Shown one piece after another: positions 1 through 4,323 of a stretch of 6,555 nucleotides of DNA. Made by a program: the position numbers and the translations under genes. Under the pieces are notes generated by a model. That model was not told where the DNA came from. It did no database searches and saw nothing but the letters and a program-made list of their open reading frames with translations. Source of the DNA: Anaerolineales bacterium (lineage in GTDB: Bacteria; Chloroflexota; Anaerolineae; Anaerolineales; VGOW01); NCBI GenBank assembly GCA_919901875.1, contig CAKKQG010000335.1, positions 1 to 6,555 on the forward strand. Direction: 5' to 3'. The number at the start of each line of letters is the position of its first letter. The stretch's first letter is position 1.

Positions 1-882
1 CAGGCGGGCGAAACGATCCTGATGCGTTTGAAATTTGACGATCAAATTGGCAGACCACTAGGCAACTACAAACTTTATTTGTCATTCTATTCCCCTCACG
101 ATAAAGCGAGTCTTTCAGTCATCACGAAGTCTGGCACAGCGGCTTACGCCATCTTGAAACCTGTTTTAATCTCCAATCTCCAATCTCCAATCTCCAATCT
201 TGTTACGCCTCTCGTCACCATCAACAACCTCAACCTCATCAAACTTGACGCGCCGCCCGCCACTTTGCGGCAAGGCGAATCGTTGCCCTTCGCCCTGACG
301 TGGCAAGCGACGCAAGAAATCTCTAACGTTGCAATTCGAATCAAGTTGAATGATCGTGATCTTGAAACAAGAACAGTTACACGGCTTGCGTCGGGCGAGA
401 TGTTGATTGATCGCTACGCGCCGCGCATTCCGCGCGATCTGGCGGCAGGCGTGTATCAAGTGACGGTCAACGACTTTTTGATCGGCACGGTGACAGTGAA
501 GGAAGTGGAAAGGCAGATGACCGCGCCCATAACATCAGTAAGAACGAATACAGTTATCGGTGATCAGTTTGAGTTGGTTGGCTACGATCTCAAACCCGAT
601 TCGATCACCTTGCATTGGCGCGCGTTGAAAGAGACGGATGTGGATTACACTTTATTCGTTCATATATTAGACGCTAATGGGCAGATCGTTGCTCAAAATG
701 ATTCGCAACCGCATCGCAGAGACGACCCGTCGGGTCGTCTCTACCCCACGTCGTTGTGGGTGAAGGGTGAATATGTGAGCGATACAATCTTGATCAACAC
801 GCGCGGCGCGATGATCGAGGTCGGTTGGTATGTGCCAGAGACGGGGGAAAGGGTGGGGGAGACGATACGGCTGACGCCGTGA
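1..882 (+). CDS. C-terminal part of a GT39-like membrane glycosyltransferase / surface protein (5' end outside window)
   Basis: The frame is open from base 1 (Q-A-G-E-T-I-L before the first ATG at 22) and reads sensibly across it, so the gene starts upstream; 293 residues are visible. No membrane segment is seen. The fragment holds degenerate repeats of a beta-rich module. One copy runs from about residue 80 ('LRQGESLPFALTWQA') to 'AAGVYQVTVNDFLIG'. A better-preserved copy starts near residue 185 ('GDQFELVGYDL', 'LHWRAL', 'DYTLFVHILDANGQIVAQ', 'YPTSLW', 'VPETGERVG'). From family knowledge, such modules follow the multi-span N-terminal domain of GT39/PMT-like glycosyltransferases in Chloroflexota and probably lie outside the membrane. 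Two oddities are a heptamer repeat encoding residues 56-67 and a perfect hairpin encoding R-D-D-P-S-G-R-L near residue 240. The module type is fairly sure; the GT39 assignment is inference because the catalytic part is missing. Confidence 0.7.
   Translation, partial: QAGETILMRLKFDDQIGRPLGNYKLYLSFYSPHDKASLSVITKSGTAAYAILKPVLISNLQSPISNLVTPLVTINNLNLIKLDAPPATLRQGESLPFALTWQATQEISNVAIRIKLNDRDLETRTVTRLASGEMLIDRYAPRIPRDLAAGVYQVTVNDFLIGTVTVKEVERQMTAPITSVRTNTVIGDQFELVGYDLKPDSITLHWRALKETDVDYTLFVHILDANGQIVAQNDSQPHRRDDPSGRLYPTSLWVKGEYVSDTILINTRGAMIEVGWYVPETGERVGETIRLTP
168..200. repeat. In-frame tandem heptamer repeat (AATCTCC)n inside coding sequence
   Basis: Four perfect copies of AATCTCC (168-174, 175-181, 182-188, 189-195) are followed by a partial copy AATCT (196-200). 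Three units make 21 nt, so the tract reads as a 7-residue repeat (I-S-N-L-Q-S-P, then I-S-N-L) without a stop. It falls in the linker between two beta modules. On the other strand the word is GGAGATT, close to the GGAAGTT/AGAGGTT words at 3581-3608. Confidence 0.9.
718..742. repeat. Perfect 11-bp inverted repeat (GAGACG...CGTCTC type) inside coding sequence
   Basis: AGAGACGACCC (718-728) is the exact reverse complement of GGGTCGTCTCT (732-742), with the 3-nt loop GTC. It reads in frame as R-D-D-P-S-G-R-L, just before the conserved Y-P-T-S-L-W of the last module. Its ends match the terminator stems at 4293-4316 and, more loosely, 3604-3629, so it looks like a mobile palindromic repeat tolerated in a loop. 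There is no T tract, so termination is not expected. Confidence 0.85.
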
Positions 883-894
883 TTGCAAAGATCG

Positions 895-978
895 TGGCAA
901 CGGATTATGTAGCCGCTTCGCGTGTAACGGATAGACACATCCGCTGCATCTGTTACATCCGTTAAACATCCGTTGCCA
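895..978. repeat. Nonamer-phased palindromic repeat in a convergent gap
   Basis: It lies between two converging stop codons. The outer arms TGGCAACGGAT (895-905) and ATCCGTTGCCA (968-978) are perfectly complementary over 11 bp. Inside, TAACGGAT (925-932) matches ATCCGTTA (957-964). The right arm is a run of 9-nt units beginning at 939, 948, 957 and 968 (a 2-nt slip before the last): ATCCGCTGC, ATCTGTTAC, ATCCGTTAA, ATCCGTTGC. The left arm keeps the word at 897-905 and 924-932, exactly three units apart, with the two middle slots replaced by unrelated bases that include CGCTTCGCGTG. No T tract follows, so it is not a standard intrinsic terminator, although it is placed to separate the two transcripts. 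Confidence 0.75.
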
Positions 979-979
979 A

Positions 980-1783
980 TTATTTGTGCGGATAATTCAC
1001 CACCCATGTTGACGGTTCAACTTTAAACTTTATGTCGCTCGCTGATTTGATCGACTCTGCTTTGTAGTTTGCATCTACCGTTACCCATTGCACGATCCAA
1101 AAATCGCTATAACCGGAAGCGCCGCGAGTCGAGTCGAAAATGAAATGTTGACCTGCGACGAGCTGTGGTCGTTTGTTGGAATCAAATCCGGTGATGAAGG
1201 CATAAACTTTGCCGGGTTTGGGATTGGTGGGACCAAAATCAAAATAAGCAATCGGTTCGCCCTTGACCCAACCTTTTTGAACAGGTTGTGATTCATCGCC
1301 GAGTTTTGAATCGAGCGGCACGATGGGACAATTTACAAACATCGCTTGTTTTTCAACCTTGAGTCCGCTTTTGTTTAACGCCTCTAACGATGTCACGCTG
1401 TTAGGTTTGTAGTCAGAGGTTGGAGTGACAAAATGGGCTTGCCACAGATCGGTGTATGCCGCGTCACCCGGCTTCGCATCAAACAGCGCATCTTGCGCGG
1501 CGAGTTTGATCGGGCTGCCATCGGCGGCGACCCCTGTGGCAAAGATCCACACCGGTTCGATCTTCAAGCGAGTCGCGTCATCGGATCGCCCCGACGTGTT
1601 GGTTCCCATGTTGTAATACTTGATCTCTTTGCCATTGAACCAACCTGTTTCAACCAAATAGACGCGCGCTGTTTTTTCAATCGCGCCTGCTGTTGGGAAG
1701 GGCGGTTGAATTTGCGCGGGCGTGGTGGGCAGTGTTTGGCACGCCGCAAGAAGAAGTGTGAGCAAAAAAAGTTTTAGTTTCAT
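980..1783 (-). CDS. Lipoprotein with a tandemly duplicated domain of unknown function
   Basis: 267 residues. The N-terminus M-K-L-K-L-F-L-L-T-L-L-L-A-A-C is a lipoprotein signal with lipobox L-A-A-C and lipidated Cys15, so the mature protein should be anchored outside the cytoplasmic membrane. The start at 1783 is preferred because GAGGAG (1790-1795) sits 6 nt upstream; the in-frame ATG at 1819 would put 12 polar residues before the signal. After a Pro/Thr-rich linker (about 18-32) come two copies of one domain, about 47-154 and 171-265. Paired landmarks are GWFNG/GWVKG, VWIFATGV/VYAFITGF, AAYTDLWQAHFVT/SGYSDFWIVQWVT, DYKPNSVTSLEAL/NYKAESIKSASDI and MFVNCPI/TWVVNYP. I do not recognise an enzymatic family and see no clear catalytic motif. 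A binding or structural role at the cell surface is only a guess. It converges on the gene at 1-882 and diverges from pit. Confidence 0.88.
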   Translation of the reverse strand: MKLKLFLLTLLLAACQTLPTTPAQIQPPFPTAGAIEKTARVYLVETGWFNGKEIKYYNMGTNTSGRSDDATRLKIEPVWIFATGVAADGSPIKLAAQDALFDAKPGDAAYTDLWQAHFVTPTSDYKPNSVTSLEALNKSGLKVEKQAMFVNCPIVPLDSKLGDESQPVQKGWVKGEPIAYFDFGPTNPKPGKVYAFITGFDSNKRPQLVAGQHFIFDSTRGASGYSDFWIVQWVTVDANYKAESIKSASDIKFKVEPSTWVVNYPHK

Positions 1784-1789
1784 TTTTGT

Positions 1790-1795
1790 CTCCTC
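1790..1795 (-). promoter_or_regulatory. Shine-Dalgarno site deciding the lipoprotein start
   Basis: GAGGAG on the minus strand lies 6 nt upstream of the ATG at 1783. This selects that start, just before the signal peptide, over the longer frame beginning at 1819. Confidence 0.8.
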
Positions 1796-1801
1796 ACACG
1801 A

Positions 1802-1830
1802 AGTATAATCGCCTTTCATACTTGTATCTA
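1802..1830 (-). promoter_or_regulatory. Possible sigma70-type promoter for the lipoprotein gene
   Basis: On the minus strand TATACT (1807-1802, 5 of 6 to TATAAT) is preceded after exactly 17 nt by TAGATA (1830-1825, 4 of 6 to TTGACA). Transcription would start near 1795, leaving a very short leader at the Shine-Dalgarno site. It interleaves with the candidate pit promoter on the other strand. Confidence 0.35.
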
Positions 1831-1843
1831 TCTGCTATATAAT
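1815..1843 (+). promoter_or_regulatory. pit: Possible sigma70-type promoter for pit, nearly leaderless
   Basis: A perfect TATAAT (1838-1843) is preceded after 17 nt by TTCATA (1815-1820, 4 of 6). The expected start near 1850 leaves only about five bases before the ATG at 1855, and no Shine-Dalgarno sequence is present (CCGCCTTCTCT precedes the ATG). The transcript would be nearly leaderless. Confidence 0.5.
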
Positions 1844-1854
1844 CCGCCTTCTCT

Positions 1855-2841
1855 ATGACGTTGCTCTACATCCTCATCGCCACCGCGTTGATCTTCGATT
1901 TCTTTAACGGATTCAATGACAGCGCCAGTATTGTTGCTACCGCTATCGCCTCACGCGCTATGTCGCCGCGCCGCGCGTTGGTCTTCACGGCTGTCTCGCA
2001 GTTCATCGGTCCTTTTCTCTTCGGCGTCGCCGTGGCGAATACGGTTGGTCAAGGATTAGTGGAGCCGCACGCGGTGACGGTGCCAGTGGTGTTAGCCGGT
2101 GTGTTGGCGGCAATCATCTGGAATCGAATCACATGGTGGTTCGCTTTGCCGTCGTCGTCATCACACGCGTTGGTCGGCGGGTTAATGGGCGCGGTGATTT
2201 TGAGTGGCGGCTTCACCGCGATTCATTTCGATGGCTTGATCAAAGTCTTGTTGGCGTTGTTCCTTGCGCCGCCGCTTGGGTTTATCGCCGGATTTATCAT
2301 CTTGCGTTTGTTTTTTTTTATAGCGCGCGACGCCTCACCGCGAATCAATTTTATGTTTCGCCACGGGCAGATGCTTACCTGTATCGGACTTGGCTTGAGC
2401 CACGGCACGAATGATTCGCAGAAGACGATGGGCATCATCACGTTAGGATTAGTCAGCGCAGGGGTCATCCCGAATTTTGATGTGCCGCTTTGGGTCATCG
2501 CCGTGAGCGCGGCGGCCATCTCTTTTGGAACTATGCTCGGCGGCTGGCGGCTCATCCGAACTGTCGGCGGAAGAATGTACACGGTGCGCGCGGTGCACGG
2601 GTTCACCGCGCACATTGCTTCGACCATTGTGATCATGGGCGCGGCGTTGTTGGGGGGACCCGTCAGCACGACTCAAGTGATCAGTTCAACGATCATGGGC
2701 GCGGGCGCGGCAGAACGAGTCTCCAAAGTGCGCTGGGGCGTGGCGCAAGAGATGGTGATCGCTTGGGGGCTGACGATTCCGGCGGCGATGATCGTCGGCG
2801 CGGGACTCTCGTGGATGATCCATTTAGCATATAGCGGATAG
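1855..2841 (+). CDS. pit: PiT-family inorganic phosphate transporter
   Basis: 328 residues, an integral membrane protein of about ten hydrophobic segments that imports phosphate as a secondary transporter. Bacterial Pit proteins usually carry metal-phosphate with protons at low affinity; the coupling ion cannot be read here. Both halves of the inverted PiT signature are present: N-G-F-N-D-S-A near residues 18-24 and G-L-S-H-G-T-N-D-S-Q-K-T-M-G at 180-193. The LPSSSSHAL loop (98-106) and GGPVSTTQVISS (267-278) are also there. The protein is much shorter than E. coli PitA, as in many bacteria that pair Pit with a DUF47 protein, and nothing looks truncated. The DUF47 gene follows 89 bp downstream on the same strand, supporting a two-gene phosphate uptake unit. 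The stop codon lies inside the heptamer palindrome at 2822-2924, so the last residues (A-Y-S-G) may be repeat-derived. Confidence 0.95.
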   Translation: MTLLYILIATALIFDFFNGFNDSASIVATAIASRAMSPRRALVFTAVSQFIGPFLFGVAVANTVGQGLVEPHAVTVPVVLAGVLAAIIWNRITWWFALPSSSSHALVGGLMGAVILSGGFTAIHFDGLIKVLLALFLAPPLGFIAGFIILRLFFFIARDASPRINFMFRHGQMLTCIGLGLSHGTNDSQKTMGIITLGLVSAGVIPNFDVPLWVIAVSAAAISFGTMLGGWRLIRTVGGRMYTVRAVHGFTAHIASTIVIMGAALLGGPVSTTQVISSTIMGAGAAERVSKVRWGVAQEMVIAWGLTIPAAMIVGAGLSWMIHLAYSG

Positions 2842-2924
2842 CGGATAGCGTATGGCGTATGGCAGATGGCTGTCTGCTATCTGCCATACGCTATCTGCTA
2901 TCTGCTATCTGCCATTTGCTATTA
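2822..2924. repeat. Heptamer-phased palindrome (7 units, 5-nt spacer, 7 inverted units)
   Basis: Left arm, in strict 7-nt register: ATTTAGC, ATATAGC, GGATAGC, GGATAGC, GTATGGC, GTATGGC, AGATGGC (2822-2870). Spacer TGTCT (2871-2875). Right arm, the same word inverted: GCTATCT, GCCATAC, GCTATCT, GCTATCT, GCTATCT, GCCATTT, GCTATTA (2876-2924). Folded about the spacer, I count 38 Watson-Crick pairs, 5 G-T pairs and 6 mismatches in 49 positions, with a perfect core at 2855-2867/2879-2891. It covers the end of pit and almost the whole gap to the DUF47 gene. No T tract follows, so it is not a classical terminator. In RNA it would be a long hairpin between the two cistrons. Confidence 0.92.
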
Positions 2925-2930
2925 GCCAAA

Positions 2931-3566
2931 ATGAAATTTCCTTTTCCATTTTCTTTCCTCAACAAGCAACCTGATATTTTTTTGCCGTTGTTACTCAAGC
3001 AAGCCGAGCATACGGTTGACGGGCTGCACGCGCTCCAAGAGTATATGCGCGATCAGAATCACGAAGCGGCGCAGCGCGTGAAGAAAGTCGAGAAAGAAGC
3101 CGACGAGGTGCGCCGCATTTTGATTGACGAGTTGAACCGTCACTTTGTCACGCCGATGGATCGCGAAGATATTTTTGCTCTCTCGCGGGCGATTGACGAC
3201 GTGATTGATTATGCCGATACGACGACGGAAGAAATGGAAATGCTCGGCGTGAAGCCAAACGATTATCTCAAACGCATGGTGTCGTTGCTGAGTGACGCCG
3301 CCGAAGAGATTCAAAAAGGCGTCTTGCGCCTCAACGATCATCCCAACGTCGCCAACGACCACGCCGTGCGCGCCAAAGCGTTAGAGAATCGCGTAGAGAG
3401 CGTGTATCGTGAAGCCATTGCCGCGTTGTTTGTGGGTCCAAAGAATGTTGAAGATGTGGTGGAGATGTTGAAACTGCGCGAGATCTATCGCCATCTCTCC
3501 AATGCGGCAGATCGCGGCGACGAAGCGGCGAATGTGATTGGGGATATTGTGGTGAAGAAGGTGTAG
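2931..3566 (+). CDS. DUF47 / PhoU-like phosphate transport accessory protein
   Basis: 211 residues, helical, cytoplasmic, no signal peptide; about the usual length for this family. Recognisable blocks are E-K-E-A-D-E-V-R near 54-61 with an acidic PhoU-like ExxxD pattern, F-V-T-P-M-D-R-E-D-I at 72-81 followed by AIDDVIDYAD (87-96), and the C-terminal REIYRHLSNAADRGDEAANV (183-202). DUF47 genes commonly sit beside pit and their products are thought to regulate or assist the transporter; the same arrangement here supports that role. The start at 2931 (M-K-F-P-F-P-F) is chosen because the family begins there. The same frame is open back to an ATG at 2859, but those 24 extra codons are made entirely of the heptamer repeat. 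There is no Shine-Dalgarno sequence before the ATG (GCTATTAGCCAAA), so translation may depend on coupling or on the repeat. Confidence 0.93.
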   Translation: MKFPFPFSFLNKQPDIFLPLLLKQAEHTVDGLHALQEYMRDQNHEAAQRVKKVEKEADEVRRILIDELNRHFVTPMDREDIFALSRAIDDVIDYADTTTEEMEMLGVKPNDYLKRMVSLLSDAAEEIQKGVLRLNDHPNVANDHAVRAKALENRVESVYREAIAALFVGPKNVEDVVEMLKLREIYRHLSNAADRGDEAANVIGDIVVKKV

Positions 3567-3580
3567 TGGACGCTTCGCGT

Positions 3581-3608
3581 GGAAGTTAGAGGTTGGAAGT
3601 TGGAGAGG
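3581..3608. repeat. Degenerate tandem heptamer tract (GGAAGTT-like)
   Basis: Four 7-nt units in register, GGAAGTT, AGAGGTT, GGAAGTT and GGAGAGG, lie 15 nt after the DUF47 stop codon. They run directly into the 5' arm of the terminator hairpin at 3604. The word resembles GGAGATT, the complement of the heptamer at 168-200. It is preceded by CGCTTCGCGTG (3571-3581), an 11-mer also found at 914-924. Confidence 0.6.
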
Positions 3609-3637
3609 CGTTGCGAGGGCGGCGTCTCTTTTTGTTT
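3604..3637 (+). terminator. Intrinsic terminator of the pit-DUF47 unit
   Basis: AGAGGCGTTGC (3604-3614) pairs with GCGGCGTCTCT (3619-3629) over 11 positions including three G-T pairs. The loop is GAGG, followed by the T-rich tract TTTTTGTTT. It begins 37 nt after the DUF47 stop and is correctly placed to end the phosphate transcript. Its distal arm CGTCTCT matches the stems at 718-742 and 4293-4316. Confidence 0.85.
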
Positions 3638-3737
3638 AACGGGGTGCGTAGAAAGCGGCGATGAGGAGGAGCAAGACGCCGATGATGACGAAAATGACAA
3701 TGGTGAGACAACCCAAACGACGGGTGCGGATGGACAA
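3636..3737 (-). CDS. Putative 33-residue single-span membrane protein (TTG start)
   Basis: This short frame encodes (M/L)-S-I-R-T-R-R-L-G-C-L-T-I-V-I-F-V-I-I-G, then V-L-L-L-L-I-A-A-F-Y-A-P-R and TAA. It has three Arg at the N-terminus, one uninterrupted hydrophobic helix of about 20 residues, and a short tail. That is a positive-inside single transmembrane segment. The TTG start has AAAAGG (3749-3744 on the minus strand) 6 nt upstream, a plausible ribosome site. It ends next to the terminator of the opposite-strand phosphate unit. I do not recognise a family. A hydrophobic run this clean with a basic N-terminus and a ribosome site is unlikely in random intergenic DNA, but at 33 codons without homologs in hand it remains a prediction. 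Confidence 0.5.
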   Translation of the reverse strand: MSIRTRRLGCLTIVIFVIIGVLLLLIAAFYAPR

Positions 3738-4000
3738 AATTAACCTTTTCTATTGTCAACGAATGATATACTCGGTAGCATCGAAAGTAGAGATGAGTGT
3801 TGTGGTTTTAGCGCATCTAATCCGCTAACAAACAGTGTTCTGAACCTTGGACATCAACGCGTGTGCGACTCTCACCTTCCCATGCAGAATAATGGTTGGG
3901 ATTAGAAAAATGTTAAACAGCGGATTAGAAACGCTCCCCTACTACATTCCAAAATTACAAAGAACTATTTCCGCTCAGACCTACTGTTTATACGCATTCT
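3738..4000. other. 263-bp intergenic stretch with no supported gene
   Basis: It separates the small membrane-protein gene (-) from the DUF5647-like gene (+). The AT-rich start carries the ribosome site of the minus gene. The middle holds the inverted-repeat structure at 3810-3935. The end carries a weak -10-like TATACG (3989-3994) 6 nt before the ATG at 4001. An open frame from 3847 to 4086 has unconvincing composition and overlaps the 4001 gene in another frame. Confidence 0.6.
3810..3935. repeat. 126-bp structure bounded by long inverted repeats
   Basis: The left arm 3810-3830 reads AGCG-CA-TCTAATCCGCT-AACA. The reverse complement of the right arm 3911-3935 reads AGCG-TT-TCTAATCCGCT-GTTT-AACA. 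The 11-nt core (3816-3826/3919-3929) is perfect and the flanks match with a 2-nt difference and a 4-nt insertion. A third GGATTAGA word lies at 3899-3906. The ~80 bp between the arms encode nothing convincing. No target-site duplication is visible outside the arms, so a MITE-like origin is possible but not shown. Confidence 0.6.
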
Positions 4001-4285
4001 ATGCCAACTGTGCAACGCCGCCGCGAGATCGCGCGCAAAAACTTAGAATACGCAGAACTTTTCACACAAGAACTCCTGCACGATAAATCCTTTTCTCGCT
4101 GTGTTCCTAAAGGCGCGAGCGTATATTTTATTCCTGATAGCGATCCTGAACTTGCCGCCTTCAATCGCAAACTAGCGCAGCGGGCGCGGAAACAGGGAAA
4201 AAAAGTTGTGTTGGTGCGAATTGAGTTAGTGCCACGCACTACCTTCGTGCCGCGCTTAACTGTGCAAAAAGCCACTGTGGCTTAA
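4001..4285 (+). CDS. Small DUF5647-like protein
   Basis: 94 residues, soluble, Arg/Lys-rich, no signal or membrane segment. The pattern is an N-terminal helix with 'ARKNLEYAELFTQELLHD' (about 11-28), then 'VPKGASVYFIPDSDPELAAFN' (35-55), a basic helix 'RKLAQRARKQGK' and a final strand 'KVVLVRIEL' (68-76). This matches my memory of DUF5647, small uncharacterised proteins of roughly this length and layout ('KNLEL...F..., IP.GA.V.F.P..DPEL..FN..LA...R..GK.VV.VR'). The biochemical role is unknown. The ATG has no Shine-Dalgarno sequence, and a TATACG box ends 6 nt before it, so leaderless translation is possible. A strong intrinsic terminator follows 7 nt after the stop, which argues that this is a real, separately transcribed gene. 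Confidence 0.75.
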   Translation: MPTVQRRREIARKNLEYAELFTQELLHDKSFSRCVPKGASVYFIPDSDPELAAFNRKLAQRARKQGKKVVLVRIELVPRTTFVPRLTVQKATVA

Positions 4286-4290
4286 ACGAC

Positions 4291-4323
4291 AAGGAGACGC
4301 TACCCGTAGCGTCTCCTTTTTTT
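4291..4323 (+). terminator. Strong intrinsic terminator of the DUF5647-like gene
   Basis: GGAGACGCTA (4293-4302) and TAGCGTCTCC (4307-4316) form a perfect 10-bp stem with loop CCCG, extended by two A-T pairs, followed by seven T (4317-4323). It occupies the 36-bp gap between converging genes. For the minus-strand hydrolase ending at 4322 the hairpin is followed by only two T, so it works best on the plus strand. Confidence 0.92.

Noticed and set aside
1088..1777. Several plus-strand open frames opposite the lipoprotein gene
   Set aside because: They are antisense shadows of a gene with clear signal peptide, domain duplication and ribosome site.
1784..1819. Longer lipoprotein start at 1819
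   Set aside because: It would place polar residues ahead of a textbook lipoprotein signal, and the ribosome site GAGGAG points to 1783.
2822..2924. CRISPR array
   Set aside because: Units are 7 nt, contiguous, without unique spacers, and inverted halfway. The same reasoning excludes the other repeat tracts.
2859..2930. N-terminal extension of the DUF47 protein that looks like a hydrophobic signal
   Set aside because: All 24 codons are the heptamer repeat read in frame. The family begins at the M-K-F-P-F-P-F of 2931.
3485..3700. Minus-strand frame of 71 residues rich in Ser
   Set aside because: It runs antisense through the DUF47 end, the heptamer tract and the terminator, and overlaps the small membrane-protein gene in another frame. 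The Ser run reflects repeated AGG/GAC triplets.
3754..3759. Perfect TTGACA -35 box on the minus strand upstream of the small membrane-protein gene
   Set aside because: No -10 box occurs at the right distance; that position falls inside the coding sequence (TTGTCC).
3847..4086. Open frame of 79 residues on the plus strand
   Set aside because: Composition is unconvincing, there is no ribosome site, it begins inside the inverted-repeat structure, and it overlaps the better-supported gene at 4001 in another frame.
4291..4323. Fully bidirectional terminator for the converging hydrolase gene
   Set aside because: On the minus strand only two T follow the stem, so efficient termination in that direction is not supported.
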